Shown: positions 16,484-27,525, counted from the first letter of the stretch. The stretch is DNA of 64,000 bases from Azorhizobium oxalatiphilum (GCF_014635325.1 NZ_BMCT01000008.1:62001-126000); one strand, 5' to 3'. Notes: generated from the letters alone by a model not told the origin. Made by a program: numbers and translations.

Positions 16484-17605
16484 TCAGTCCTGATCTTCGT
16501 AATAAGGCGCGTGGACCTCTTCGCGGGGCTCGGGCTCGCGCGGACGGGTGTCGCGCGAGGCGGGGCCGCGGGGGCGGTCGGGTCGGTTCTGCCGCGCCCA
16601 GTTGAACACGCGATGCGGCAGCACCTCGCCGCCATGGGCATCGCCGATGGCGATCAGCGTGTCCTGGCAGGAGATGGCCACATGCCCGTCCAGCACCGGC
16701 GCATCGCGGCCGCGCAGGATGATGCTCTGGCCGCAGCGCAGGCGATGGGCATCGGACGGCGTCACGTTGAGCTGCGGGATTTCCTCCAGCGCCGAACCCA
16801 CCGGGTCGAGTGCCTCCTTGAGGTCGGCCTCGCTGGCTTCCGCGCGCGCCTTCAGCTCATCGAGCGGCACCAGATCCTCTTCGAGGAAGGGACCGACGCA
16901 GGCGCGGCGCAGCATGGAGACATGGCCGCGCGTGCCGAGCAGGCGGCCGAGGTCGCGGGCGATGGCGCGCACATAGGTGCCCTTGCCGCACTCGGCCTCC
17001 AGCACCGCCGTATCGATGTCGGGGCGCTCCACCAGCTCAAGGCGGTGGATGGTGATGGGGCGCGCCTCCAGCACCACTTCCGCGCCGCCACGGGCGAGGT
17101 CATAGGCGCGCTCTCCGGCGATCTTCAGCGCCGAATAGGCCGGGGGCACCTGCATGATCTCGCCGTGGAAGCCGGCCAGCGCCGCGACGATGTCCGCGTC
17201 GGAGGGACGATGGTCGCTCTCCGCGACGCTCTTGCCCTCGCTGTCGTCGGTGTCGGTCTCGACGCCGAAGGTGACGGCGAAGCGATAGGTCTTCTGGCCG
17301 TCCATGATGTAGGGGACGGTCTTGGTGGCCTCGCCCAGCGCGATGGGCAGGCAGCCGGAGGCCAGCGGATCGAGCGTGCCCGCATGGCCCGCCTTCTTGG
17401 CGGAGAACAGGCGCTTCACAACGGCCACCGCCTGGGTGGAGGTCATGCCGCTCGGCTTGTCGAGGAGCACCCAGCCGTCGATGTCGCGCTTGGGCGCGCG
17501 GGGGGCCTGGTCACGCTGCTGCTGGCGCTGGCCGCGGCCGCGCGGGGCGCGGGCGGTCTCTTCCGGCACCGGCGCATCCTCGGGCTGGGGGAAAGGCGCG
17601 TTCAT
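16484..17605 (-). CDS. truB: tRNA pseudouridine-55 synthase TruB
   Basis: Makes pseudouridine 55 in the T-loop of tRNAs. The 373-residue protein has the catalytic aspartate Asp79 in GTLDPLASG, the family start DGWVLLDKPSGMTSTQAV (43-60), and a C-terminal RNA-binding part ending in an Arg/Pro-rich tail. The first ~40 residues are a charged Gln/Arg-rich extension not found in E. coli TruB. It overlaps rbfA by one base (TGATG), so translation is coupled. In relatives rpsO and pnp follow directly; here they lie 20 kb away beyond fur. Confidence 0.95.
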   Translation of the reverse strand: MNAPFPQPEDAPVPEETARAPRGRGQRQQQRDQAPRAPKRDIDGWVLLDKPSGMTSTQAVAVVKRLFSAKKAGHAGTLDPLASGCLPIALGEATKTVPYIMDGQKTYRFAVTFGVETDTDDSEGKSVAESDHRPSDADIVAALAGFHGEIMQVPPAYSALKIAGERAYDLARGGAEVVLEARPITIHRLELVERPDIDTAVLEAECGKGTYVRAIARDLGRLLGTRGHVSMLRRACVGPFLEEDLVPLDELKARAEASEADLKEALDPVGSALEEIPQLNVTPSDAHRLRCGQSIILRGRDAPVLDGHVAISCQDTLIAIGDAHGGEVLPHRVFNWARQNRPDRPRGPASRDTRPREPEPREEVHAPYYEDQD

Positions 17606-18042
17606 CAGTCTTCGTCCTTGTTGTCCGGGGCGCCGGTCTCGGCTTCGGTGTCTTCGAGATCGCGGGCGACGTCGGGGCGGCGCAGCAGTTCGTCGATGCG
17701 CGCGCCTTCATCGAAGGAGGTGTCCTTCAGGAAGCGCAGCGAAGGCACCGACTTCAGCTCGACGCGGCGGCCCACTTCCGTGCGCAGCATCTTCTGGTTG
17801 GCGGCGAGCGCCTTGAGCACCGGCGTCACGTCCTTGCCGCCGAGCGGCATGACGAAACAGGTGGCGATCTTCAGGTCCGGGGACATGCGCACTTCCGGCA
17901 CCGTGATGAGGATGCCGGACAGCTTGGGGTCGATATGGTCGCCGCGCGCGAGCACGTCGGCGAGGGCATGGCGCACCAGTTCGCCCACGCGCAGCATGCG
18001 CTGGCTCGGGCCGGAGGAGCCCGAACGGTCTTGGTTCTTCAT
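17605..18042 (-). CDS. rbfA: 30S ribosome-binding factor RbfA
   Basis: A 145-residue cold-shock/ribosome maturation factor that binds the 30S subunit during 16S processing. Family stretches seen are [21 protein letters not shown] near the N-terminus (20 of its residues) and [12 protein letters not shown] with the KH-type core. ATG 18042 has AAGG 10 bases upstream; a TTG five codons earlier is the alternative. The tail is acidic, ending NKDED. It is separated from infB by 379 bp that hold repeats and a hairpin, so it may have its own promoter. Confidence 0.92.
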   Translation of the reverse strand: MKNQDRSGSSGPSQRMLRVGELVRHALADVLARGDHIDPKLSGILITVPEVRMSPDLKIATCFVMPLGGKDVTPVLKALAANQKMLRTEVGRRVELKSVPSLRFLKDTSFDEGARIDELLRRPDVARDLEDTEAETGAPDNKDED

Positions 18043-18192
18043 GGGTCCAACCTTCAACGGCCCGGCGCTTGCGGCAGGGGCCAGTCACAATGCGAAGCGG
18101 GGCGGATTTGGACCGCCCAGTTCCGGGTGATGCGGAGCCGCGCGCGCGGCTTTCCCCGAAGGATAAGCAGCTCACGACGGCAGAACTGTAGC

Positions 18193-18213
18193 GTTTCCGT
18201 GTTTCACGGAAAC
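18193..18213. repeat. Strong inverted repeat in the infB-rbfA gap
   Basis: GTTTCCGTG and CACGGAAAC are perfect 9-bp arms around TTT. About 45 bp further lies a second small dyad, GATTGC-GAA-GCAATC (18258-18272). The stretch 18190-18288 between them looks like a composite intergenic repeat element rather than coding DNA; no open frame with family similarity is seen. Confidence 0.6.
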
Positions 18214-18288
18214 ACAGAAACACTCCAGCTCATGGATAGAGAATGTCTTGTCGCTTGGATTGCGAAGCAATCAAAGCTGGACATGCTC

Positions 18289-18339
18289 TAGAGCCGGATC
18301 GGGTCAGATTGAATGATCTGAGCCGTGAAACCGCCTCTA
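18289..18339 (+). repeat. Dispersed 51-bp palindromic repeat, copy B
   Basis: Starts TAGAGCCGGATC and ends CCGCCTCTA, with an inner dyad TCAGATT/AATGATCTGA. It matches copy C (28454-28504) at most positions and copy A (11859-11905) in reverse orientation. Located in the gap between the infB stop and rbfA. Confidence 0.75.
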
Positions 18340-18375
18340 AAACGTCAGTGGCGAATGCGGGTCCGGGACGGCAAA

Positions 18376-18399
18376 GGCGGCCGGGAGAACCCGGCCGCC
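18376..18399 (-). terminator. Hairpin after infB
   Basis: Perfect 10-bp arms (GGCGGCCGGG / CCCGGCCGCC) with a 4-base loop, 22 bp after the infB stop, followed by TTTGCCG on the minus strand. The T tract is short, so termination may be partial, allowing read-through into rbfA-truB. Confidence 0.6.
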
Positions 18400-18421
18400 C
18401 CTGAACTTGCCGAAACGCCGA

Positions 18422-21400
18422 TCAGAGCGAACGCTGGACGATCTCGACGCGGTAGCACTCGATGATGTCGCCCGCGCGCATGTCCTGATAGTTCTCGAAC
18501 GACATGCCGCACTCCTGGCCGGAGACCACGTCCTTCACCGCATCCTTGAAGCGGTTCAGGGTGGCCAGCTTGCCTTCGTGGATCACGACGTTGTCGCGGA
18601 TCAGGCGCACATGCTGGCCCCGCTCCACGACGCCGTCGGTGACAAGGCAGCCCGCCACCTTGCCGACCTTCGACACGGCGAAGATCTCCAGGATGCGCGC
18701 ATTGCCCAGCATGGTCTCGCGGGTGATCGGCGTGAGCAGGCCGCTCATGGCCTTCTTCACGTCATCCACCAGGTCGTAGATGATGTTGTACTGGCGGATC
18801 TCGACGCCGTCCTGATCGGCCGCCGCGCGGGCTTCCTTGTTGGGACGGACGTTGAAGGCGATGATCACGGCGCCGGAGGTTTCCGCCAGCGTGACGTCGC
18901 TCTCGTTGATGCCGCCGGCACCCGAATGGATGATCCGGGCCTGGACCTCGTCGTTGCCGACCTTCTCCAGGGCGCCGATGATGGCTTCCACCGAACCCGA
19001 CACGTCACCCTTGATGATGAGCGGGAATTCCTTGCGGCCGGTGGACTTCACCTGGCTCATCATCTGCTCCAGAGAGCCACGCTGGACGGCGGAACGGGCC
19101 GCTGCCTTCTCGCGCTTCTGACGCTGACGATACTCGGTGATCTCGCGGGCACGGGCTTCGCTCTCCACCACCGCGAGACGGTCGCCCGCCTCCGGGGTGC
19201 CGTTGAAGCCGAGCACTTCCACCGGAAGCGAGGGACCCGCCTGATCGGTGTTGGTGCCGGTGTCGGTGATGAGGGCGCGGACGCGGCCGAATTCGCCGCC
19301 GGCCACCACCACGTCGCCCACCTTCAGGGTGCCGCGCTGGACCAGCACGGTGGCCACCGAACCGCGACCACGATCGAGCTTGGCTTCGATCACGGTGCCT
19401 TCGGCCGGACGATCCGGGTTGGCCCTGAGATCGAGCAGTTCCGACTGGAGCGCGATGAGCTCGAGCAGCTTGTCGAGGTTCATCTGCTTGGTCGCGGAGA
19501 CTTCCACTTCCAGCGTCTCGCCGCCCAGGCTTTCCACCTGCACTTCATACTGAAGCAGCTCGGAGCGCACGCGCTCGGGCTTGGCGTCGGGCTTGTCGAT
19601 CTTGTTGATCGCCACGATCAGCGGCACGCCGGCGGCGCGGGCGTGGTTGATGGCTTCGGCGGTCTGCGGCATCACGCCGTCGTCCGCCGCCACCACCAGC
19701 ACCACGATGTCCGTCACCTTGGCGCCACGGGCACGCATGGCGGTGAACGCCGCATGGCCGGGGGTGTCGATGAAGGTGATCTTGCTGCCCGAGGGCGACG
19801 TCACCTGATAGGCGCCGATGTGCTGGGTGATGCCGCCGGCTTCACCCGTCACCACGGCGGTCTTGCGCAGGGCGTCGAGCAGCGAGGTCTTGCCGTGGTC
19901 GACGTGGCCCATGATGGTCACGACGGCCGGGCGCGGCTGCAGATCGTCGAGGGCGTCGGCGCTGTCGAACAGGCCTTCTTCCACGTCCGATTCCGACACG
20001 CGGCGCACGGTGTGGCCGAGATCGGAGGCGATCAGCTCGGCCGTATCCGCGTCGATCACGTCGGTGATCTTCAGCATCTGGCCCTGCTTCATCAGCATGC
20101 GGATCACGTCCACTGCGCGTTCCGACATGCGGTTCGACAGTTCCTGGATCGTGATGGTCTCGGGCAGGATCACCTCGCGGGCGACCTTTTCCTTGGCTTC
20201 CTGCGCCCGGTGGCCGGTCATGCGCTGGGTGCGGCGGCGGAAGGAGGCCACCGAACGCTGGCGCTCCTCCTCACCCGACTGGGCGGTGACGACGGTCAGG
20301 CGGCCGCGATGCTTCTCGGCGCCGGGGCTCTTGGGGAGCTTGACGGGCGCGGCCGGACGGGGCGGCAGCGGGCCACCGCGGCGCGGACGACGATCGTCCT
20401 CTTCCGTGGCGCCGGCAGTGGTGCCGGCGGGACGCGGGGTGAGCGGACGGGCGGTGTTGGACGCAGGCGCGGCGTTGCCGCCGGCGGTGCGGCCGGCCTC
20501 TTCGCCACCGAAGCGCTTGCGCGCTTCCTGCTCGCCACGACGCTTGCTCTCGTCTTCCTGGGCGCGGCGGGCGTCTTCCTCGCGCTTGCGGGCCTCGGCG
20601 GCCTCACGCTCGGCGCGTTCGATCCGCTCGCGCTCGGCGCGGCGACGCGCTTCGTCCTCGGCGACGCGACGCTCTTCCGCCATGCGGCGTTCTTCGACTT
20701 CGCGGACCTTGGCGTCGGCCAGCGCGCTGGCGCGGGCGTTGCGCTCCTCGTCGGTCAGGGTGCGCAGCACCACGCCGGAGCCGCCGGGGCGGTTGGCGCC
20801 GGGACGGTTCTGACCGCCGCCGGGACCGCCGGAGCGGCGATCACGGTCGCGATCGCCACCGGCGCCGGGACGGTTCTGGCCACCGGGGCCGCCGGGACGG
20901 CTGGAGGCGCCGGACGAGCCGGTGCGCTGCGGCGCGCCGGGGCGCTGCTGGCCGGAGCCGGCCGGACGCGAGGTGGCGCCCGACGACGAGGCGCCGGCAG
21001 AGGAGGTGCGTGAAGACGCGGCGGGACGGGCGTCCGGCGTGCGGGCAGCAGCCGGCGGCGTCGCCGCAGGTGCGCTCGGCTGCGCCGTGGCGGGCGCTGC
21101 CGCCTTCGGGGCTTCCACCTTGGGCGCTTCAGCCTTCGGAGCCTCGGCGGCGGGGGCTTCTACCTTCGGGGCTTCAGCCTTGGGCGCCTCGACCTTGGGG
21201 GCCTCTGCGACGGGGGCTTCCACCTTCGGAGCCTCGGCCTTGGGAGCCTCCACCTTCGGGGCTTCGACCTTGGGGGCCTCGGCGGCGGGAGCCGGCGCAG
21301 CAGGTGCCGGGGCGGCGGGCGCCGGGGTTGAAGCCGGCGCGGCGGGCGCCTTGGCTTCGACCGGAGCCGCAGGGGCGGCAGGCGTCGGCGCGGCGGGCGT

Positions 21401-21640
21401 GGCCGGACGCGGCGCGGCAGCCGGCGTGGCGGCGGCAGGCGCGCTCTGGGCGGCGCCGGCGGCACCGGCCTCGCCCGGAGCGAACACGCGCCGCTTCACC
21501 TTCTCCACCACGACCGCCTTGGAGCGGCCATGGCTGAAGCTCTGGCGAACCGTGCCCTGCTCAACCGGGCGCTTGAGGGTCAGCGTCTTTCCGGAGGCAG
21601 GGTGGAGCGTCTTGTCGCCGGGGGTCTTGGTATCGTTCAT
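18422..21640 (-). CDS. infB: Translation initiation factor IF-2
   Basis: The GTPase that brings initiator tRNA to the 30S subunit. 1072 residues: a very long disordered N-terminal part, an IF2_N domain, then the G domain with [15 protein letters not shown] (about residue 570), [15 protein letters not shown] and NKIDKPDA, then the beta-barrel and C-terminal domains. The start ATG 21640 has AAGGA upstream and gives the alphaproteobacterial N-terminus [12 protein letters not shown]. The N-terminal region contains a Pro/Ala/Glu/Lys tandem repeat (DNA about 21100-21300) and Gly/Arg-rich stretches, which explain its size. It overlaps ylxR by 4 bases (ATGA). Confidence 0.97.
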   Translation of the reverse strand: MNDTKTPGDKTLHPASGKTLTLKRPVEQGTVRQSFSHGRSKAVVVEKVKRRVFAPGEAGAAGAAQSAPAAATPAAAPRPATPAAPTPAAPAAPVEAKAPAAPASTPAPAAPAPAAPAPAAEAPKVEAPKVEAPKAEAPKVEAPVAEAPKVEAPKAEAPKVEAPAAEAPKAEAPKVEAPKAAAPATAQPSAPAATPPAAARTPDARPAASSRTSSAGASSSGATSRPAGSGQQRPGAPQRTGSSGASSRPGGPGGQNRPGAGGDRDRDRRSGGPGGGQNRPGANRPGGSGVVLRTLTDEERNARASALADAKVREVEERRMAEERRVAEDEARRRAERERIERAEREAAEARKREEDARRAQEDESKRRGEQEARKRFGGEEAGRTAGGNAAPASNTARPLTPRPAGTTAGATEEDDRRPRRGGPLPPRPAAPVKLPKSPGAEKHRGRLTVVTAQSGEEERQRSVASFRRRTQRMTGHRAQEAKEKVAREVILPETITIQELSNRMSERAVDVIRMLMKQGQMLKITDVIDADTAELIASDLGHTVRRVSESDVEEGLFDSADALDDLQPRPAVVTIMGHVDHGKTSLLDALRKTAVVTGEAGGITQHIGAYQVTSPSGSKITFIDTPGHAAFTAMRARGAKVTDIVVLVVAADDGVMPQTAEAINHARAAGVPLIVAINKIDKPDAKPERVRSELLQYEVQVESLGGETLEVEVSATKQMNLDKLLELIALQSELLDLRANPDRPAEGTVIEAKLDRGRGSVATVLVQRGTLKVGDVVVAGGEFGRVRALITDTGTNTDQAGPSLPVEVLGFNGTPEAGDRLAVVESEARAREITEYRQRQKREKAAARSAVQRGSLEQMMSQVKSTGRKEFPLIIKGDVSGSVEAIIGALEKVGNDEVQARIIHSGAGGINESDVTLAETSGAVIIAFNVRPNKEARAAADQDGVEIRQYNIIYDLVDDVKKAMSGLLTPITRETMLGNARILEIFAVSKVGKVAGCLVTDGVVERGQHVRLIRDNVVIHEGKLATLNRFKDAVKDVVSGQECGMSFENYQDMRAGDIIECYRVEIVQRSL

Positions 21641-22353
21641 TCCGTATCCGTTCCTTGCATCCGGTCGGGCGGCGGGCAATGCCCTTCCGGAACGCTGGCG
21701 GTCGTGCCCATTCGCCAGCGCTCGAGCCTACGGCAGCGCGCGAGAAATCCCGCGGTCGTCGGATGCGAGAGCAGCGCTGCATGTACCACATTTGACCGCC
21801 CCAGCGCCAAGTCCAATTCGACGCCTGAAAGACAGTCCACGATGGCCACCGGGTGCATGCCGGCGGCCTCAAGCTGACGGGCGAACCCGTTCAGTTTCCG
21901 TATGCCATCGGGCCTTGCGTCCGAGGCATGAAGTAGAAGCGATATGTTGCCGTCGGACAGGGCCGACTGCACCTTGGTCGTTCCGGTGACGACCCGTCCC
22001 GCCTTGTTGGCGAGGGAGAGCGCTGCGCGGGTGTCGGCCACGAGCAGCGTTTCCACGAGATCCGGCAGGTCAGGGGCGCTCTGCCCCTTGCCCTTGAAGG
22101 CGCGGCCAAAGGCCTTGCGCTTGATGGCCTGGTCGAGGGCGGCGCGGGTCGCAGTGACCCAGGCGCCCCGGCCCGGCAGCTTACGGGAGAGGTCCGGAAC
22201 GATAGCTCCGTCCGGCCCCACCACGTAGCGCAGCATGTCGGAGAGCGGCGTGACCTGTCGGGTGGCGAGGCACAGACGTGCGTCGGGCGCCCGCGCAGCG
22301 GTCAGCATGCGCGGCCCTCCATCCGTCTCGTCCTGATCCACACTCGAAAGCAC
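21637..22353 (-). CDS. ylxR: YlxR/L7Ae-like RNA-binding protein
   Basis: A 238-residue protein with two parts. The N-terminal YlxR (DUF448) domain is seen as [20 protein letters not shown] then [18 protein letters not shown]. The C-terminal part (about 95-200; [19 protein letters not shown] then [17 protein letters not shown]) resembles the L7Ae/YlxQ fold that is a separate gene in Gram-positives. The fusion is common in alphaproteobacteria. The gene starts at GTG 22353 with AGGAG 9 bases upstream, 21 bp after nusA, and overlaps infB by 4 bp. Probable RNA or ribosome-associated role; exact function is not established. Confidence 0.88.
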   Translation of the reverse strand: MLSSVDQDETDGGPRMLTAARAPDARLCLATRQVTPLSDMLRYVVGPDGAIVPDLSRKLPGRGAWVTATRAALDQAIKRKAFGRAFKGKGQSAPDLPDLVETLLVADTRAALSLANKAGRVVTGTTKVQSALSDGNISLLLHASDARPDGIRKLNGFARQLEAAGMHPVAIVDCLSGVELDLALGRSNVVHAALLSHPTTAGFLARCRRLERWRMGTTASVPEGHCPPPDRMQGTDTE

Positions 22354-22374
22354 GCCGGGTCATCTCCTTTTCTC

Positions 22375-23975
22375 TCAGGCGGATTCGGCGTCGGGATCGG
22401 CGTCTTCGCCGTCCTCGACAACTTCGTCCGCGGTGATCCAGCCGGCCGTGATGCGGGCCTGCAGGATCAGCTGCTCGGCGTCCTCGCGGGTGAGCTCGAA
22501 GCCCTCCAGCGCGCCGGGGTAGCGGACGGTCTCGCCGTCCTTGCGTTCGGTCCAGCCGATGAGGTCATCGGTGGCGCAGCCGGCGAGATCCTCGACCGAC
22601 TTGATGTCGTTCTTGCCGAAGGCCACCAGCATCTTGGAGGTGACGCCGGGCACGTCCTTCAGGTCGTCTTCGACGCCCAGCTCGCGGCGCTCGTTGTCCA
22701 GCGCCTCTTCCACGTCGGCGAGGTGCTTGAGCGCGCGGGCCTGAAGCTCGCCGGCGGTCTCCTCGTCGAAGCCTTCGATGGAGGCCAGCTCGGAGATCGG
22801 CACGTAGGCGATTTCCTCAACCGAGGTGAAGCCTTCGGAGGTGAGCAACTGGCCCATCATCTCGTCGAGGTCCAGCGCCTCGGCGAACATCTGGGTGCGC
22901 TCGGCGAACTCCTTCTGGCGGCGCTCGCTCTCTTCCTGCTCGGTCATGATGTCGATGTCCCAGCCGGTCAGCTGGGAGGCGAGGCGCACGTTCTGGCCGC
23001 GACGGCCGATGGCCAGCGAGAGCTGGGCGTCGGGCACCACCACCTCGATGCGCTCGCGATCCTCGTCGAGCACGACCTTGACCACTTCCGCCGGCGCCAG
23101 CGCATTCACGATGAAGGTCGCGAAATCCGGGTTCCACGGAATGATGTCGATCTTCTCGCCCTGCAGCTCGTTCACCACGGCCTGCACGCGCGAACCACGC
23201 ATACCGACGCAGGCGCCGACCGGGTCCACGGACGAATCGCGCGAGATGACGGCGATCTTGGCGCGCGAGCCGGGGTCGCGGGCGACCGCCTTGATCTCGA
23301 CGATGCCGTCGTAGATTTCCGGCACTTCCTGCGCGAACAGCTTCGCCATGAACTGCGGATGGGTGCGCGACAGGAAGATCTGCGGGCCGCGCGGCTCGCG
23401 GCGCACGTCGAAGATGTAGGCGCGCACGCGGTCGCCGGTCTTGACGATCTCGCGCGGCAGCAGCTCGTCGCGGCGCATGATGGCTTCGCCACGGCCGAGG
23501 TCCACGACCACGTTGCCGTATTCGACGCGCTTCACGAGGCCGTTGGAGATCTCGCCGATGCGGTCCTTGTACTCGTCATACTGACGGTCGCGCTCGGCCT
23601 CGCGCACCTTCTGCACGATGACCTGCTTGGCCGACTGCGCGGCGATGCGGCCGAAATCGAAGGGGGGCAGGGTGTCGGCGATGGTGTCGCCCACCTGGGC
23701 CGCCGGATTGTGGCGGCGGGCGCCGTCCAGCGTGATCTCGACGGCGGAATTCTCCACTTCGTCCACCACCAGCAGGTGGCGCGCGAGGCGCAGCTCACCG
23801 GTGCGGGGGTTGATCTCGGCGTGGATGTCCGTCTCCTGGCCGTAGCGCGAGCGCGCGGCCTTGGCGATGGCGTCTTCCATCGCCGCGATGACGATGCTCC
23901 GGTCGATGGTCTTTTCCCGCGCGACCGCGTCGGCGATCTGCAGCAGTTCCAGGCGGTTTGCGCTGACGGCGACCA

Positions 23976-23976
<1 letters not shown>
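22375..23976 (-). CDS. nusA: Transcription termination/antitermination factor NusA
   Basis: A 533-residue RNA polymerase-binding factor affecting pausing, termination and antitermination. Domain order: NusA N-terminal domain (1-~130), S1 (~135-200), two KH domains (~230-345, including [19 protein letters not shown] and [15 protein letters not shown]), then two C-terminal acidic helix-hairpin repeats typical of proteobacterial NusA ([20 protein letters not shown], and [20 protein letters not shown]). The ATG shares a base with the rimP stop (TGATG). The last residues are strongly acidic. Confidence 0.96.
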
Positions 23977-24914
<938 letters not shown>

Positions 24915-25055
24915 TCAGCGCACGGGGCGCCGGGAATGAGCCAAAGCAGCGTGGGATGATCCGCGTAAGCAGAAAATGAGCGGGCCCGGCGGGGGACCCA
25001 CTCTCATCACCTTCGACTGCGATGGCTCTGAGGTATCCCTGTTAGGGACGGCGCT

Positions 25056-25083
25056 AATATAGCTGTAAAACCAAAAGGTGCAA
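25056..25083 (-). promoter_or_regulatory. Candidate sigma-70 promoter of the rimP operon
   Basis: On the minus strand TTGCAC (25078-25083) and TATATT (25056-25061) are separated by 16 bases. This is the best -35/-10 pair in the 328-bp gap upstream of rimP and would give a leader of about 200 nt. The rest of the gap (24843-25055) shows no open frame of note. Confidence 0.55.
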
Positions 25084-25133
25084 GCCATTGGCGCGCATGT
25101 CACGTGACGCAATGCAGCGCCGGAGGGGCGAGA

Positions 25134-25160
25134 CCCGGCCGCGCGGGTTGCGCGGCCGGG
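25134..25160 (-). terminator. Hairpin after the formate dehydrogenase gene
   Basis: Perfect 10-bp arms (CCCGGCCGCG / CGCGGCCGGG) with a 7-base loop, 10 bp after the fdh stop. There is no clear T tract on the minus strand. Confidence 0.5.
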
Positions 25161-25170
25161 ATTTAAGGGC

Positions 25171-26376
25171 TTACGCGCTCTTCTTGAACTTGGCGGCTTC
25201 TTCCGAGCCGCCAGTGGCGTTGCCAGCGCTGTAGGAGTGGGCGCCCACGCCCGCCAGCTTGCCGCCTTCCACGATCAGATACTCGTCGCGGATCGGACGC
25301 CCCTCGAACAGGCATTCCAGAATCTCGCGGGTGCCCGCCGCATAGCGCGTCTGGGCGGAGAGCGAGGTGCCGGAAATGTGCGGTGTCATGCCGTGATGCG
25401 GCATGGTCCGCCACGGATGATCCTGCGGCGCGGGCTGCGGGAACCACACGTCACCCGCATAGCCGGCGAGCTGGCCGCCTTCGAGCGCACGGGCGATGGC
25501 GTCGCGGTCGCACAGCTTGCCGCGCGCCGTGTTCACGAGATACGCGCCGCGCTTGAACAGCTTGAGCGTGTCCTCGTTGATCATGTGCTCGGTTTCGGGA
25601 TGCAGCGGGCAGTTGAGCGTGACCACGTCGCAGACCTTGTACATGTCCTCGCGCGTGGCATGCCACGTGAGGTTCAGCTCCTTCTCCACCGCTTCCGGCA
25701 GGCGATGCCGATCGGTGTAGTGGAGATGCATGTCGAAGGGCTTCAGGCGACGCAGCACCGCGAGGCCGATGCGGCCGGCGGCCACCGTGCCCACGTGCAT
25801 GCCCTCCACGTCATAGGAGCGCTCCACGCAGTCGGCGATGTTCCAGCCGCCCTTCACCACCCACTGGTAGGAGGGGATGTAGTTGCGCACGAGGCCGAGG
25901 ATCATCATCACCACATGCTCGGCGACCGAAATCGAGTTGCAGTAGGTGACTTCCGCGACCGTGATGTTGCGGTCCATGGCGGCCTGCAGGTCGGTGTGAT
26001 CCGAACCGATGCCGGCGGTGATGATGGCCTTCAGCTTGGGCGCCTTGGCGATGCGCTCGGCGGTCATGTAGGCCGGCCAGAAGGGCTGGGAGATGACGAT
26101 CTCGGCGTCGTGCAGCTCACGCTCCAGCACGCTGTCCGGGCCATCCTTGGAGGACGTCACCACCAGCTCGTGGCCGAGCGATTCGAGATATTTGCGCAGG
26201 CCCAGCTCGCCGGACACGCTGCCCAGCATGGTGCCCGGCTGGAAGTCGATGGCCTTCGGGGTCGGCAGGGTCTGGCCGCCGGGATAGTGGTCGATCTTCG
26301 GAAGATCATCCCGGGCGTAGGTCTTGGGGTAGCCGGAGACGGGATCGTCATAGAGCACGCAGACAACCTTGGCCAT
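25171..26376 (-). CDS. fdh: NAD-dependent formate dehydrogenase
   Basis: Oxidises formate to CO2 with NAD+, a cofactor-free enzyme of the D-2-hydroxyacid dehydrogenase superfamily. The 401 residues align in length and motifs with the well-studied Pseudomonas sp. 101 enzyme: the NAD loop GTVAAGRIGLAV (196-207), Asn147 in TYCNSIS, catalytic Arg285 in NTARGK, Gln314 and His333 in PHISGTS, with the active-site cysteine in NCPLHP. The start ATG 26376 has AAAGGAGG; 42 upstream codons in frame are not family-like. Its presence points to a methylotrophic or formate-using life style. A LysR gene lies directly upstream on the same strand. Together they interrupt the usual trmB-rimP neighbourhood. Confidence 0.96.
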   Translation of the reverse strand: MAKVVCVLYDDPVSGYPKTYARDDLPKIDHYPGGQTLPTPKAIDFQPGTMLGSVSGELGLRKYLESLGHELVVTSSKDGPDSVLERELHDAEIVISQPFWPAYMTAERIAKAPKLKAIITAGIGSDHTDLQAAMDRNITVAEVTYCNSISVAEHVVMMILGLVRNYIPSYQWVVKGGWNIADCVERSYDVEGMHVGTVAAGRIGLAVLRRLKPFDMHLHYTDRHRLPEAVEKELNLTWHATREDMYKVCDVVTLNCPLHPETEHMINEDTLKLFKRGAYLVNTARGKLCDRDAIARALEGGQLAGYAGDVWFPQPAPQDHPWRTMPHHGMTPHISGTSLSAQTRYAAGTREILECLFEGRPIRDEYLIVEGGKLAGVGAHSYSAGNATGGSEEAAKFKKSA

Positions 26377-26468
26377 GTTTCCTCCTTTGGGTACGGCTCC
26401 GCACCGGCACGCGGCAGCGGTCCGTCCAGTTTCAGTCTTGTTGGGCTTGGACCCTGTGGGCTGAAGGG

Positions 26469-26496
26469 GGCACGGAGCGCCTGAGGGCTCCGTGCC
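26469..26496 (-). terminator. Hairpin between lysR and fdh
   Basis: Perfect 10-bp arms (GGCACGGAGC / GCTCCGTGCC) with an 8-base loop. It could end the lysR transcript or be part of the fdh leader. On the minus strand it is followed by CCCCTTCAG, a poor T tract. Confidence 0.45.
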
Positions 26497-26570
26497 AGTC
26501 AATTCAGGGTCAGAAATGCGACACGCTCGGTGCCGGCAGGTCCATACAAGAGGAGGCGGGTGACAAGGTC

Positions 26571-26593
26571 CAATCGTTTGGACGCAACGATTG
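26571..26593. promoter_or_regulatory. Inverted repeat upstream of fdh, possible LysR operator
   Basis: CAATCGTT and AACGATTG are perfect 8-bp arms spaced by 7 bases. The site lies 195 bp upstream of the fdh start and 12 bp after the lysR stop. Size and symmetry suit a LysR-type binding site; the alternative is a factor-independent terminator of lysR without a T tract. Confidence 0.4.
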
Positions 26594-26604
26594 ATCGGCT
26601 TCGC

Positions 26605-27525
26605 CTATGAAGTCGGCGCGGCGCCCTCGCGGACCTGCTGTTCGGAAAAGTCCCAGCGCTCGGCAAGGCGCAGGAAGGCGGCGGCGACCGGGGCGAGGGG
26701 ATCGCGGTCCGCGGTGACGAGGCCCACCGGCTGCGTGCGCTCGGGCGCCTCCAGCGGCACGGCGACGATGTCCGCGATGCGGCCGAAGGTGGCGAGATGG
26801 GTGTGGGGCACGATGCCCGCCCATGCGCCCGAGGAAATCTGCGACCACACGCCGAAGAAGGTGTTGGCCTCGATGCGCGGCAGCGAGGGCGCCCCCGCAT
26901 CCGCCAGCGCCTCGTCGATGATCTGGCGGTTCTGCATATCGGGCGTCAGCAGGCACAGGGGATGGCGCGCAGCCTGCGCCCAGCCCATGCGTTCCGGCAG
27001 CGGTTCGTCGCGCCGGGCGGTCACGAAGGCGTAGCGCTCCGCATAGAAGGGCAGCCAGTTGAGGCGGGCGGGTTTCGTGCCGGACAGATAGCTCACACCC
27101 ACGTCCAGCGTCTGGTCGTCCAGCCCGCGCTGGATGGCCAGCGCGCTCAGCGACTGGATTTGCACCCGCACCTCCGGGTGGCGGTCGCAGAAGGCGTTCA
27201 CGATGCCGGGGATCGCGGGCAAAGTGGCGGGCACCGCGCCGAGCCGCAGCACGCCGGACAAGGCGCTGTCGGAGCCGGCGAGCGCCTGCCGCATGCCCTC
27301 ATAATCGTTGATGATCTGCTGCGCCCAGCCGAGCACGCGCTCGCCCTGCTCGGTGAGGCCCATGAAGCGGTGGCCGCGCTTCACCAGCGGCTGGCCCAAC
27401 TCTTCTTCCAGCTTGCGCAGACCGGCGGACAAGGTGGGCTGCGTGACGTGGCAGGCGTCGGCCGCGCGCCCAAAATGCTGTTCGCGCGCGACGGCCACGA
27501 GATAATGCAGCTGGCGCACGAACAT
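26605..27525 (-). CDS. LysR-family transcriptional regulator next to formate dehydrogenase
   Basis: A 306-residue LysR protein: winged helix-turn-helix at 1-60 (LVAVAREQHFGRAADACHV, QPTLSAGLRKLEEELGQPLV) and a co-inducer-binding domain at ~90-295 (VLRLGAVPATLPAIPGIVNA, DVGVSYLSG). It is of the group found upstream of NAD-formate dehydrogenase genes in methylotrophic Hyphomicrobiales as far as I recall. ATG 27525 has GAGG upstream. It is transcribed toward fdh, with 228 bp between them, so control of fdh in response to formate or a C1 metabolite is likely but inferred. Confidence 0.88.
   Translation of the reverse strand: MFVRQLHYLVAVAREQHFGRAADACHVTQPTLSAGLRKLEEELGQPLVKRGHRFMGLTEQGERVLGWAQQIINDYEGMRQALAGSDSALSGVLRLGAVPATLPAIPGIVNAFCDRHPEVRVQIQSLSALAIQRGLDDQTLDVGVSYLSGTKPARLNWLPFYAERYAFVTARRDEPLPERMGWAQAARHPLCLLTPDMQNRQIIDEALADAGAPSLPRIEANTFFGVWSQISSGAWAGIVPHTHLATFGRIADIVAVPLEAPERTQPVGLVTADRDPLAPVAAAFLRLAERWDFSEQQVREGAAPTS

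Noticed and set aside
18407-21013. 868-codon open frame opposite infB
   Set aside because: It is antisense to the well-supported infB gene, with an amino-acid mix (His, Arg, Gly and Ala-rich) typical of high-GC shadow frames and no family motif.
21100-21300. Short repeats that look like a CRISPR array
   Set aside because: They are in-frame codon repeats of IF-2 with no spacers of constant length; no cas genes are in the window.
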